This document shows positions 11,800 to 23,966 of a DNA stretch of 64,000 nucleotides, piece by piece. Position numbers and translations under genes: made by a program. The DNA is from Pollenia angustigena (Eukaryota > Arthropoda > Insecta > Diptera > Polleniidae), in NCBI GenBank assembly GCA_930367215.1, contig OV884060.1:180183253-180247252 (forward strand), read 5' to 3'. How positions within the stretch are numbered: position 1 is the stretch's first letter; each line of letters begins with the position of its first letter. The notes below the pieces were generated by a model, which saw only the letters and a program-made list of their open reading frames with translations, had not been told where the DNA came from and did no database searches.

Positions 11800-13161
11800 T
11801 CGTCAGCTCAGAATTGGTTTGGCGCATATGCCAAAAAGTCGGAGTGGAGAAAAACGACAAAGAAGATTTACATGAAGATTTCTCAAATTGTACCCGATAG
11901 AATTTTTTTATATTTTTACCACTGCTTCCGGTATATGTTTTGAAGAAAAATGCAAATTTTTGCGCACTTTCATGAATAAAGTTAGAATTTAATAGTATTT
12001 TTTTGAAAATGAAAAATATTTTTTGTGCCGCATACGCCAATTTTCTAAAAAAAATTAAAAAAGTGGCTTTTATGTCTCTATTTATATCGCTGGAAATAAA
12101 TGATGGTTTCGATATTTTCAAAACATTCGTCAACAAATTCTCAGGAGTTTTCAAACAATTTGTTGATGCAGACTTAACCAAAATTGCGTTTTTTTATTTT
12201 TCCTCTCTGGTAGAAGTTTTATAATATATAAATAAATCATTATTTTAACTGTATAGAAGTACTTTAATTTTAGCAAAAGGGACTTTTCGAAAGTCCATTT
12301 TATTTGCTTCCAACGAGTATGTGCGAAAATTTTCCGGAAGCATTTCCATAACTTTAAGTTTTGTTTTATTATTTGACATTGTTTTAAGCAAATTTAGTAA
12401 ATGAAGAGGACTATGAATTTCAATATTCTTTAAGTACCGGTCAATAATACCATGGACACAGTCCACTTCTTGAATTAAAGAATGTTCTGGTTCTGAAGAC
12501 TTTTGTATTACGGCATCAATATTATTTTGTTTAAAGAACATTTTGATTGCGGTTGCGTTAATTTGATTTTTATTTTGAGGTACGCAAGAATCGCTCCATA
12601 ATGTTAAAGTTTTAATAAGTGGACCATCTTTTATTAATTAATTTAAAATTTTAATTTAAGCACTAGCAATATTGTTACCACTCCGACCATTATGAGCTTC
12701 CGTCAAAAAGGCACAATAAGTAAAAGTTGGTATATATGACATAAAAATGGTTGCTGTAAGATTAAACATATTTAATTTTCGTTTGTAGTAAAATTTTGAA
12801 GCATTTCCCTTAGGTAGGCTAAAAACACAAATAATAGCAAACCGTACACTTGGTTGGGTCCATTATAAAACTATTTTTCACAAATTTATTTTCTTGTTGT
12901 AATTTTACTTTGCTTTTGCTTTAACTACTTTTTTTTCTTACGGCAATCGCCAAACAATGGCTTGTAGAGCAAAACAGTACTTAAAAAATTTTGAAACAGT
13001 TGATATGCAGCAAAATTAATGCTTTATATCTCAGAAACCATAAGAATTTTCGAGAAACAGGTTTTTGATTTAGAAAGATGGTATTAAAAAAATATATTCC
13101 TCATACCTAACCTATTTTTTTTAAAAATGGTCGGTAGGTCAAACCAGTAATGAGCTGACGA
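11800..13161. mobile_element. TIR element with TCGTCAGCTCA ends (TA target), 1.36 kb
   Basis: TCGTCAGCTCAGAATTGG and the inverse of TCGTCAGCTCATTACTGG are flanked by TATA/TA. TA targets suggest Tc1/mariner-like movement. The inside has 98- and 129-codon minus-strand ORFs (12541-12245, 12181-11792) that I do not recognise, possibly transposase relics. Confidence 0.6.
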
Positions 13162-13729
13162 TATAACTAATAATCCAAAAAGTGGCGAATAAAGCTACAA
13201 AGTAATGAATTCTTGAAGTCACTAAAAGTAGGATTGTAAGTAAAGTTTTTGCTGGGTATTTAGTTAAATACATCAAATTTTAAAAGTAGAATGATTACGA
13301 AAACTATATGGGGCATGGTGCTGGTGTCTTATTATTGAGAGTTCTGCTGTAAACAAAGGTCGTAATTCAACAAACGTGAAACAAACTTAACTTAACGGGT
13401 AAGTAAAGATTAATATTCTCTCACTTTGACTTAAGTCAATTCCAATGACTTTGACTTAATGCCAATTGTCATTAAATTGATGCTAATGTGTCCTTTCTCC
13501 GATGTTACTGCGTCATCGCACTGAGGACATGTTCATCATTTCTGTGATGCCGATGTGTCATCCCATTAATGACATAATTTCATTTTGATCCTGATGACAC
13601 TTTGGCCAAGGTTGATGTTAAGGTTGACATCGCCATGATGAAAAGTGTCATGGGGTCAAAAACGAAGACACTTGTCATACTACTGATGTCAAAATACATC
13701 AGCGTTATGACGCCTTTTCTATCAGTGTG

Positions 13730-15105
13730 GATGCTGGCAGTTCCAGCAAGATGCGATGGACCAAAATTTCATCCGCACGAAAACTATCATCATTTCAAAT
13801 AGAAATCAAAACCCTTGTAGTTCAATTTAAATATAAGTAATCGGCCATGTTCTGGAAATCGGAAACGAGTTAAATTGCAATCGATGAATATTTTCAATTA
13901 ATTTTTTTTAATGAACGTAACTCTTCCTGATTTTGAGAGAAGCTCTTGTAAAGATAAATGGTCCTCAAAGTATGAGGTTTCTCTCTAAAAGATTCAAAAT
14001 TAGTTCGATTTCAATTTCTTAAAAATTTGTATGTACTAAATATTTTATATAAACTGTATAGAATAGATATTAATAAACTTAACGTACACGAACAGACACA
14101 AAGTAGCCGTTCCATTAAAACCTCGTACAAGCAAAAATTTTATTTTCTTTGTTTTTCAAAATAAAACATTATGAAAAGTTAATGATCTTTAGCAGGATTT
14201 TAAAATAAAATTGTACATATGTATCTACACCAAAAAATTATTCTCAATTTAAACAATTTATAACGTGTTAACAGTATTTCTCAACAGCTTTTACTTCCTT
14301 AACAACCCACGCATTTTTTTATTTTTAAGCTGCTACGATTTTTGACAGCAAATAGAATTTATTTCGAAAGAAATTATTAAAAATGTAATTGCTATTAAAT
14401 TATTTTGTTTAAAAAAATTTAAATTTTTTATTTTAATATTGCATTTTTTGAAGCAGGGTCACAGTCAATGCCAAGCAAGTGAAGATAAGCAAATTGAAAT
14501 CTTTAAATTTTTCAATTTACAGAAATGATCACAATTATCTAGAGGAGGACAAAAATCGAAAAAATTTTCCTGATTACGGTATATCGTAAGATACACACTA
14601 TCGTAACATAAAATTCAAACGGCCGTTAGCGACAAAAAAATTGTAAATCTACTTTTTGATTATTACCCTGCAAATAATAGGACCACTCCAAATATGCGTG
14701 TAAAATGTAGCCCACAAGGGACTAGGACTAGACCAAAAGTAACCCAAACGTATGGAAAAAATATGGTCTATTTTACATTACGATATCCTAGGGCAGGGCT
14801 TGTGGTCTTTTGGATTGTAGGTGACAATATGTACGTACGTAATTATGGGTAAATTCCAAAATGTCATTTGCAATGCAACAGAACAAAGTCATGAATTCCT
14901 AAACGAACCCAGTTAAACATTGACAATGTCGCTAAGGCACGTTTTTACAACTTACCGATAACTAAAATAAGACTTTAACCGGCCTTATAAAAAGTGTTCC
15001 ATTCACCCCTATCGCAAACAACTACTCCCATGAAAATATTCCCATATTTTTTTTATCGATTATTCTTTTTAAAAATATCGATATTTTGATATATCGATAT
15101 TTTTT
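13730..15105. other. Asph intron 1, no feature identified
   Basis: AT-rich sequence with no recognisable element end or exon. Confidence 0.4.
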
Positions 15106-15106
15106 G

Positions 15107-15140
15107 CCCATTCCTAAAATAAACAGGTGGCATTACTACG
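15107..15140. mobile_element. Possible end of a P-like MITE
   Basis: AAATAAACAGGTGGCATTAC followed by TACGCTA closely matches the outer 13-40 bp of the P-like MITEs at 39244 and 45098. The outermost bases are degenerate and no partner end was found. Confidence 0.35.
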
Positions 15141-15590
15141 CTACATTTCGGGCGGCATATCGGCGATAACTTGACGAATTTTGGTGTTCAATGGCTTTAA
15201 CTTTAGAGAATTATCCCCGTAGGCACGGTCTTTGACGTAGCTCCACGAAAAAAAGTCTACCGACGTCAACTAGAATGATCTTGGTGACCAGTTGGCATCG
15301 CTAAAATATGAAATTACGCGTTCTGGAAACTTTCCATGCGGGAAAGCCAAAATCGTACGTGTTGTGTGGCACCGTCTTGATGAAACCACATATCGTCCAG
15401 TTTATAATTTTAAATTGTAAGCCAAAGTCGGTTAACATAAGGCCATGGCGCTCTGAGCCGTGGAATCGGCAAATTTAGATTATCCGCAACACCTTCACTA
15501 ACAGAAGCTAACTTTTCAGCAGTGAGCACATTATGATAATGCACAGGCCCGACCACATCTGTAACTGTCGCAGTCCTTTAATTTTTACAA
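15135..15590 (-). pseudogene. mariner-type transposase remnant
   Basis: On the minus strand, WFHQDGATQHVRFWL is followed by frame-shifted matches to the mariner blocks ...DANWSPRS..., TSVDFFFVELRQR (from LTPLDFFLWGYVK) and KVKAIEHQN. Several stops and frameshifts are present. It abuts copy b of the AACAAGTAAGA family. Confidence 0.7.
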
Positions 15591-15596
15591 TATTGT

Positions 15597-16276
15597 TAAT
15601 TCCTCCACCACAATAGTGGAGAGGGTATTATGCATTTGTGCTGATGTGTGTAACGCCTTAAAATATTGGTCCTAGACCCACCTTAAAGTATACCGAAAGT
15701 GATTCTGAGTCGAACTAACGATGTCCGTCCGGCTGGCAGGCTGGCTGTCCATGTCACCTTGTGCGCAAAGTACAGGTCGCAATTTTGGAGATAATTTGAT
15801 GAAATTTGGGTCATAGGTTCTTATTGGCACAAATGGGCTGAATCGTAGGACCACGAGGGAAGATAATGGGAAATTTCTTCCTCTCAGAAACTATCGAACC
15901 GATTTCAATGAAATTTAAAACATAGATAGAACCATAGCTATATGGCCACAAAATGTATGCATATTTAAAAAATATGACCACGAGGGGAGATAGGGGCAAT
16001 TTCTGCCTCTCAAACCGATTTAAATGAAATTTAAACCATAGATAGATCCATATCTATATGGACATATTAGCTATACAGTTTTTCAAAAATAGGACCACAA
16101 GGGGAGGTAGGGGGCAATTTCTGCCTCTCACAAACTTTAAAACCGATTTTCATGAAGTTAATAAACATAGATAAATCTATATTTATATGGACACATAAGC
16201 ATGATGTGTTTTTAAATACTTTGGTGTAGGGTATCATATGGTCGGGCTTGACCGACTATACTTTCTTACTTGTTTT
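15597..16276 (-). mobile_element. AACAAGTAAGA-family element, copy b
   Basis: Inverted relative to copy a at 467-1128 and nearly collinear with it. The tail CCACCACAATAGTGGAGAGG is at 15602 and the head ACTATACTTTCTTACTTGTT at 16274-16255. Antisense ORFs in it are repeat translations. Confidence 0.8.
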
Positions 16277-16422
16277 TGCATTGATTGGAAGTTTGATGAA
16301 TTTTTTTTACAAATCAAATCTAATCTCCGTTTTTCTCCATCAACTCGCATTTTTAAGTTACAGGTACTAATCGTATTTTTGATTTTCCAAACATTTTTAA
16401 AGTTCAAAAAATCATAACTTTA

Positions 16423-16572
16423 CATAAAGTCTACAACTGACATTAAATGCTTAACATTAACAATAATATGATGTCAGTGTTTAGTATAGACTCATCATGT
16501 TAATATAAATGTTTTAACAACGCCTTATAACATATGTTATAACAGCACTTCATGTCAGTTGAAGACGGGGAG
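16423..16572. mobile_element. Harbinger-type MITE (GTCTACAAC family), copy 1
   Basis: Ends CATAAAGTCTACAACTGACA and the inverse of CTCCCCGTCTTCAACTGACA, flanked by TTA (16420-16422, 16573-16575). The second copy is at 25215-25397. Confidence 0.75.
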
Positions 16573-16617
16573 TTACTCTTTATTAAGCGATTTTTTTTTA
16601 AGATGTACTGCCGTATT

Positions 16618-16723
16618 CATAAAAAAATTAAAATGGATTTGAAATGTATTTAAGAAAGATTTGTATGAAAATTTTGCCTTAAAACACATTTCAAATTTAT
16701 TTTATTTTTTATGAATACGGCAG
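16618..16723. mobile_element. 106-bp MITE with CTGCCGTATTCATAAAAAA termini
   Basis: A 19-bp TIR flanked by GTA (16615-16617, 16724-16726). The 3-bp duplication is Harbinger-like. Confidence 0.75.
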
Positions 16724-17422
16724 GTAATTGTTAGCTTTGAAAAAGAATAACATTTTTGAAAATCACCAAAAAAAATGGCTGAGAAATAATTACACTAGCC
16801 AGCAAGGTTTTGGACTGGAGCAACCAAATATCTTTCCAAAATAATGTAAATATGCGTATTTTAATGATTCTGCTATTGCATATCCTTTTTTCAAACCAAA
16901 TATTCACCCCACACAAAGCAAATATAGCTTGAATCAGTAACACACGATCTCCCTGACATGCTTAAACGCTACCATTATAAAGTTTTAGAATGAACGTGGG
17001 CTTCTGTCAAATAAATAATTGTGAAATTGTAGTGTCCGTATTGACTGTTTTACAGTATTGCCAGCATGCGATGAAAAATGAGCAAGACGTGATAGCCTAA
17101 TTTTTTAGATTCGAGTTCAGCGCACCCGGATTAGTTATAAAACATGCTTCGTTTCTGCAATTAGTTATTTTTCCAAATTTGTGAAAAATAAAAAAAAATT
17201 AATTTTGTATATTAAAACATCATGAAAAATCCAAAACGGGAAAAAATTAAAATCTTATTATTAGGGAAGGATTTTCATGCACTAAAAAATCGAAAATATG
17301 CACTAAAAAGTCCGAAATATGCATTAAAAAAATAAAAAAGGCACTTAAAACTCAAACATTTTCAATAAAAAAGCGTTTTTTTTTTAATTTTATTAAAAAG
17401 GTACAATATTTTTTAAAACATA

Positions 17423-17561
17423 CTGCCTGTTTGTAGAACGCGAGCACAAAAGTGACTCGCTTAACTTACATTTAAAACCAAAACAAATTTTAAAATATTG
17501 TTTTTGTTTTAAATGTAAGTTGAACGAGTCACTTTTGCGCTCGCGTTTTACAAACAGGCAG
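17423..17561. mobile_element. 139-bp MITE with CTGCCTGTTTGTA termini
   Basis: A long TIR (CTGCCTGTTTGTARAACGCG, then AGCGCAAAAGTGACTCG) is flanked by ATA/TTA. A half copy of the same family is at 55412-55470. Confidence 0.75.
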
Positions 17562-18670
17562 TTAATTGCAATAAATTTAATTATTGTTTCACCAACATAT
17601 CCGTAGTTGGAAAATACAAATGCTAATTGATCTTTTACTTTTTTAGTTGCACAAGCATCGGTAGAAACAAGTTTTTAATAACATTCTTATATTGCTCAAA
17701 GTTTTTTGAATAGTATTCTACAGCATTTAGCCGGGTTCTCCATCTTGTTAATACTAGATGCGGTGGTAACGGTACCAAAAGATACATTTCTTGATTTGAA
17801 AGTTTTTTTTGAAGATTTTTTTTTGTTTACATTGATATTTTTTGAAGAAATTTTTTATAATATGTAAATTAAAAAAAATATATATCACTCAAAAATGTTA
17901 AAATAAGCAAAAATATGCATTTAAAACCAAAATATGAAAAAATGTGCATTTTAACCAAAATATGCAAAAACAAATCGATGCCATTTTAACCCAAATAATA
18001 ATTGATCAATTTCGATCTTAGACTATCGACAAAACACATGCATTTGCATGGAAATCGCATCCCTACTTATTACTTTCACATAAGGTCACATCACCTATAA
18101 ACAATCATCATAAAAATCGATGAACGCGTTTCGCTTTTTTAACAATTAAGTGAAGGTATCTCATTTTTAAGTGAAGGTATCTCATTTTTAAGTGAAGGCA
18201 AAACTTCCATAAATGGAACAGCAAAAACCAGAAACATATTTAAAATTTTTTTTATGGAAATCGCGATTTTTATCAATTCAGTTTTCTCAGTAAATTTTAA
18301 ATATACATAATCAAAAGTTGTACAACGATAACAATGAAATGAAGCTCATTTGATTCGAAATATGTTTAACTAAATGTTTTAAAACAAATATTTAATTTTT
18401 TTTTTTATTTGTCCTTTTTTTAAACTTTTAACGATATCTATGAAACTACTGAGCAAATTAAAAACTTATGTAATTACGGCTTAAAGATAATAATATTGTT
18501 GTCGAATTTTGAATTTTTTTTTAACTGAATATGGTGCACCGTTTTCAAGTTATTTTAATATATGTAGCGGAAGTGCCTTTATTTGGACTTAACGGTATAT
18601 CTCGAAAAGTCGAGCTGATAGAAAATAACTAAGTGCAGATATGGATTAAGCCTTCCCAGGAACCTTATTA
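17562..18670. other. Asph intron 1; short tandem 24-mer
   Basis: AT-rich sequence with AAGTGAAGGTATCTCATTTT repeated twice and a partial third time at about 18149-18200. No exon was found. Confidence 0.4.
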
Positions 18671-18774
18671 TGGCAGTCGTGATCGAGTACTTTCTTTGTT
18701 GTAAAGTATTAGTTTGAGTTTCGCAATACTGAAACAATATTTTCGATTCGTTCAGTATTAACTGAAAGAATCTA

Positions 18775-19675
18775 TATCTATATATATAAAAATGAAAAAT
18801 GTTTGTATGTGTGTTTGTTTGTTTGTTTGTTGGCTTATAGACTCCTAAACTACTGAACCGATTTTCCTGAAATTTTTACAGATACATCACGTGAGCCCTG
18901 AAAATAAAATAGGCTACTTATTTTTTCGATAGGGGCAGGGGAATTGGTATCCCCCATAGGATGCCAATATTAATTATCGCATATATTAAGATCCGCTGCA
19001 CGCATTATGCAGAACTTTTGGTAGTAAGATCTTCTGAGCCCCAAAATTAAAATAAAATAGCAGCGGGGGAAGTGGAATCCCCCATAGGACGCCAATGTTT
19101 AACATCGCATATCTAAAGAACTGTAATAGTGAGAATGTTCAAACTTTCTAGAAGTCACTCTTATGGTATACAACACTTTTGAAAATAACAATAAAGCGGA
19201 TAGGCGCAGGGGGGAAATACCTCCCATAGGATGCATATATTAAATATCGCTCAACTGAAGAATTATTAAAGGCAGAGTCTTCAAAAGTGGTTAAAGCTAT
19301 TATTATAGTAAACTATAAATTTCAATATACAAATGGGCGGGGTAGACGGGGGAGGAGCAGTACCCCTCATATATAGAAATATTAATAAGAGCCACTGAAC
19401 GCATTTTGTTGAACTTTTGGTAGTACGATCTTCTGAGCCCCGAAATTTAAATAAAGTAGCAGCGGGGGAAGTGGTTTTCCCCATAGAACGACGATGTTTA
19501 ATATCTCTTATCTTAAGAACTGTTATAGTAAGAATGTTCAAACTTTGTAGAAGTCACTCTTATGGTATACTACACTTTTGAAAATAAAAATAAATATCTC
19601 TACTGTAGAACTATTAAAGGGAGAGTCTTCAAAGTTGGCTAAAGCATTGTAGCGAAGCGCAACGGGTTAAGCTAG
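18775..19675 (+). mobile_element. GGGTTAAGCTAGT-tailed satellite element, first of a head-to-tail pair
   Basis: The head is ATCTATATATATAAAAATG, a GTTTGTTTGTTTGTTT run and CTACTGAACCGATTTTCCTG. The tail is GCGAAGCGCAACGGGTTAAG followed by CTAGT. The inside has two degenerate units of the approximately 400-bp repeat. Confidence 0.8.
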
Positions 19676-21360
19676 TATGTATATAAAAATGAAAAATGTT
19701 TGTATGTTTGTGTGTTTGTTTGTTTGTTGGCTTATAGACTCCGAAACTACTGAACCGATTTTCCTGAAATTTTTACAGTAACATCACGTGAGCCCTAAAA
19801 ATAAAATAGGCTACTTATTTTTTCGATAGGGGCAGGGGAATTGGTACCCCCCATAGGATGCCAATATTTATTATCGCATATCTTAAGAGCCGCTGGACGC
19901 ATTTTGCTGTACTTTTTGTAGTAGGATCTTCTGAGCCCCGAAATTGAAATAAAATAGCAGCGGGGGTATTTGAATCCCCCATAGGACGCCAATGTTTAAC
20001 ATCGCATATCTTAAGAACTGTTATAGTGAGAATGTTCAAACTTTCTAGAAGTCACTCTTATGGTATACTACACTTTTGAAAATAAAAATAAAGCGGGTAG
20101 GCGCAGGGGGGGGGAAATACCTCCCATAGGATGCATACATTAAATATCGCTCAACTGAAGAACTATTAAAGGGAGAGTCTTCAAACGTGGTTTAAGCTAC
20201 TATTATAGTAAACTATAAATTTTCAATATAAAAATGGGCGGGAGAGACAGGGGAGGAGCAGTACCCCTCATAGATAGAAATATTAATAAGAGCCACTGCA
20301 CGCATTTTGTTGAAATTTTGGTAGTAGGATCTTCTGAGTCCCAAAATTGAAATAAAGTAGCAGCGGGGGAAGTGGTTTTCCCCATAGGACGCCAATGTTT
20401 AATATCGCATATCTTAAGAACTGTTATAGTGAGAATGTTCAAACTTTGTAGAAGTCACTCATATGGTATACTACACTATTGAAAATAAAAATAAAGCGGA
20501 TAGGCGCAGGGGGGGAAATACCTCCCATAGGATCCATACATTAAATATCGCTCAACTGAAGAACTATTAAAGGGAGGGTCTTCAAACGTAGTTAAAACTA
20601 CTATTATGGCAAACTTTAAATTTCAATATAGTAATGGGCGGGGTAGACAGAGGAAGAGCAGTTCCCCTCATAGATAGAAATGTAATGAAGAGCCGCTGCA
20701 AGCAATTTGTTGAACTTTTGGTAGTAGGATCTTCTGAGCCCCAAAATTGAAGCAAAATAGCAGCGGGGGAAGTGTTAACCCCCATAGGACGCCAATGTTT
20801 AATATCGGATATCTTAAAAACTGTTATAGTGAGAATGTTCAAACTTTGTAGAAGTCACAGTTATGGTATACTACACTTTTGAAAACAGAAATAAAGCGGG
20901 TATGCGCAGGGGGAAATATCTTCCATAGGATGCATATATTCAATATCGCTCAACTTAAGAACTATTGAAGGCAGACTCTTCAAACGTGGTTAAAGCTTCT
21001 ATTATGGTAAACTATAAATGTCAGTATAGAAATGGGCGGGGTAGCCAGAGGAGGAGCAGTACCACTCATAGATAGCATTATTAATAAGAGCCGCTGCAAG
21101 CAATTTGTTGAACTTTTGGTAGTAGGATCATCTGAGCCCCAAAATTGAAACCCCCATAGGACGCCAATGTTAAATATCGCATATTTTAAGAACTGTAAAG
21201 TAAGAATGTTCAAACTTAGTAGAAGTCACTCCTATGGTATACTACACTTTTGAAAATAAAAATAAAGCGGGAATGCGCAGGGGAAAAAACATTCCATAGG
21301 ATGCATATATTAAATATCTCTCAACTGAAGAAGTGGTTAAAGCAGTGTAGCGAAGCGCAC
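19000..21360. repeat. Approximately 400-bp tandem units inside the paired elements
   Basis: Corresponding points (GTGAGAATGTTCAAACTTT) fall at about 19130, 19530, 20030, 20430, 20830 and 21205. Shared blocks are AGTAGGATCTTCTGAGCCCC, AGCAGCGGGGGAAGTG, CCCCCATAGGACGCCAATGT and ACCTCCCATAGGATGC. The minus-strand MNILTITV... ORFs are translations of this repeat. Confidence 0.85.
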
Positions 21361-21374
21361 CGGGTTAAGCTAGT
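19676..21374 (+). mobile_element. GGGTTAAGCTAGT-tailed satellite element, second of the pair
   Basis: It starts immediately after the first copy's CTAGT with ATGTATATAAAAATG. The same CTACTGAACCGATTTTCCTG follows at 19745, and it ends GCACCGGGTTAAGCTAGT at 21374. It carries four internal units. Confidence 0.8.
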
Positions 21375-21434
21375 TAGATATAAAATTGCTTTCGAATCGA
21401 GAAAGTACTCGATCACGTTTGCCAGAATTATGCC

Positions 21435-22117
21435 CTAGTTCTTATTCAACAAAAACCTTGTTTCCTTGTGCTATCTTATTTGATTAAATTAATTTGCAGC
21501 CACTCCAGTCACACACAATGTCAAGTCAGTCATCTTTGAATATTGTTCAAGTCCATAAAATAAAATTCATAAAAAAATACACTCAAAAATTTAATTTTTT
21601 TTTTTTTAATTATTTCAAATTAATAATTTAAGAATAAAAAAACGCCAGCAAAATGTACAAGAAGCATAAAATTATGTGTCAACAAAATAATGTAATAATG
21701 TTTTATTAAGTGTACAAGAAAAAGAAAAAAAAATTGTTTACAAAACGATAAGATTTTGGTGTTTGTTTTTATTTTTTTTTTTTTTGTACTTAATAAAATT
21801 ATACACAGAAAAATATAAAAAAAATAAAAATCTCTTTTCTGTTTTCTCTTAACGAAAAGTTTTAACAAAAATGTTAAAGATTTATAAAACAAACATTCCC
21901 ATCGGTCACATTTCATAAGACGAAACTGTCGTAACAACGCTGAACTTTGAAGGTGCATTTACAATTACATTTAACTTTTAAATTTAATTTCGATATAAAA
22001 GACAGAATTTGGCTAAAAAAATGTTAAAGTTAACGTGTCTCGTGCCACTTGAACAAAAAATGTTGGAACAAAATTAACAAATTTTTAAAAATATTTGAAT
22101 AAGAGCTAATTTGTACT
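21435..22117. other. Asph intron 1, AT-rich, no feature identified
   Basis: Long homopolymer runs around 21595-21790. The 112-codon minus-strand frame here is low complexity. Confidence 0.4.
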
Positions 22118-22120
22118 TAA

Positions 22121-22291
22121 CCCTACGTTTCCACATGCAAGTAATTACTTGCAAGTAGTGTATACATATTATCAACGAAAAATCGAGGAAGCAACCGATT
22201 GGCTGAATGTACAAAAAATGTGTGAATATTAGTGAAAAAGTGTGAGTGTATTGAGTTTTTCGAACTTGCACTCGCATGTGGAAACGGGTGG
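22121..22291. mobile_element. Harbinger-type MITE (171 bp)
   Basis: CCCTACGTTTCCACATGCAA and the inverse of CCACCCGTTTCCACATGCGA, with TAA on both sides (22118-22120, 22292-22294). Confidence 0.82.
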
Positions 22292-22294
22292 TAA

Positions 22295-23161
22295 AGTTTA
22301 CCTGTATTTACTTGTATGTTATGATATATTCGCAGATATGACCAAAAAAAATTAATTCTTTTAACGGCAGTTTCAAAACTCCAAACAAATTTCGGAATTT
22401 TTTGATCATTGCATTGGGATTTATTGAGGATATAATAGGGAATAAAAATATAAGAAAAATCGTGTCAATATCTGCCGTAGTGTTTCCCTACCTGCGATTT
22501 CAATTTTGCGATTTTCGGGGCCATTTTTGACGAATGAGCCTAGTTTCCTTACTGTTATGATTTTCAAGTAAAACTACTTAATTCAGAATATTATAGTCCA
22601 GATAATTTTAAATATACTTTGAAGGTGTAACTTAAATCGAAAAATATTAACCCTAAAATCATGAATGCGAAATATTGTATATGGGTAAAAGTGTTGAACG
22701 TGACAGTCGTACGCATCAAAAATGCAATAACATTTTAAACAACAAATATTTTTACGCTCTCTTAACCCTTAAATAACCCTTGAAGCACTAATAAAGCACT
22801 GTTATCTATGCTCAAATTTATGGAGGGCGCGATTCTAGGTCAAAGCTATTGGCAAAAGAAGTAGCGGTTCGAACGTGAAAAAATAGAAGTAGTTTTTGTG
22901 GTCATGTATAAAAAGGCGTAATTCAGCGATTCCTGCCACAATTATTAAAACTACTTTCAGAATTTTACGTAGCAATGTAACATTAAAATGTCTTGGTTTG
23001 ATTCCAAAATCTTCTGTATTTTTTTTTTAAGCTAAAATCTGGGTCGATACGTGACATTTCGAACGTGAAATTTGTTCCGTAATAATTTAACTGAATAATG
23101 ATTAAAACAAAATAAAAATTTACCGCTAATCCGAATAACATATTTCTCTTCGAACTCTTCC
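22295..23161. other. Asph intron 1, no feature identified
   Basis: AT-rich sequence without a recognisable element end or exon. Confidence 0.4.
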
Positions 23162-23164
23162 TTA

Positions 23165-23963
23165 AGCTGGGATCACACAATTGCCGCAATGTACCAATTT
23201 TTCACACTCTTTAATACCCCAATCGTGTGACTGCACAACCAAATGGCTTATGTACCAATTGAGGACAATATTGTGCTTACTTTTACCAATCAAATGCAAC
23301 CCTGGTGCGGCAATCGTGTGACTGTTTGCTATGCAACCGCGCGTCAACAAAAATAACAAAAATGCACCAATATTTATTGTTTTCTTATGCGGCAATCAAA
23401 CAACACAATTCGAGCCAATATTTGCCATTTTTTTATTTAATTTACTTTTTAGTGTTTCTTTTAGTAATTAATAAAGATAAATATGAATTTATTTATTATG
23501 CGTTATAATTTTTTTTAAGTATTGCTATTAACGAAATATGTATGTTCATAAGCATAGCTATTCAGTGTGAACACTTTTATTCAAGATATTAAAAAAATAA
23601 GTATTGTTTCTTTTACAGATATTTGTCTTTAATATTTCATAAGTATATTTTTCTTAAAATATTTCAAATAAAAGTATTCAACAAAAATTTGTTTAAATAT
23701 ACTTTTGATAAAATGTTCTTTTTTTTAATGAACAAACCAACTTGAATAAAAAAGGTACCACAACAGCTGTTTTCGCATTCGTCACAAGTAGGAACAATCG
23801 TGTGACTGTGCTGCGGCAACTTTTGTACCCATTTCGCTTTGTACCAACTAGCGGCAATTACATTTCTTTCAAACACGTGAACACGTAATTTCAGAATATT
23901 TTTTATTCATTTATTTATTTATAAATATATTGGTGCATTTGCGGCAATCGTGTGATCCCAGCT
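23165..23963. mobile_element. Harbinger-type element (799 bp)
   Basis: AGCTGGGATCACACAATTGC and the inverse of AGCTGGGATCACACGATTGC are flanked by TTA (23162-23164, 23964-23966). CAATCGTGTGACTG recurs internally at about 23220, 23311 and 23796. No intact transposase. Confidence 0.88.
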
Positions 23964-23966
23964 TTA

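Larger units (their letters stand above)
11031..13726. mobile_element. TIR element (CACTGATAGAAAA), 2.7 kb, hosting nested insertions
   Basis: A 13-bp perfect TIR CACTGATAGAAAA lies at 11031 and, inverted, at 13714-13726. Both ends are filled with ATCAATGATG/GATGTCA-type motifs (11050-11170, 13440-13700). Neither 2-, 3- nor 8-bp target duplications match, so the superfamily is open. A tRNA-derived SINE and a second TIR element lie inside. Confidence 0.6.
18672..21432. mobile_element. TIR element hosting the two satellite elements
   Basis: TGGCAGTCGTGATCGAGTAC at 18672 is matched by the inverse of TGGCAAACGTGATCGAGTAC ending near 21424. Its own sequence is only about 100 bp on the left and 50 bp on the right. 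The rest is the insertion at 18775-21374. Confidence 0.55.

Noticed and set aside
12245..12541. Host gene exon (98-codon minus-strand ORF)
   Set aside because: It sits between the TCGTCAGCTCA inverted repeats with no splice context; more likely an element-derived frame, identity unknown.
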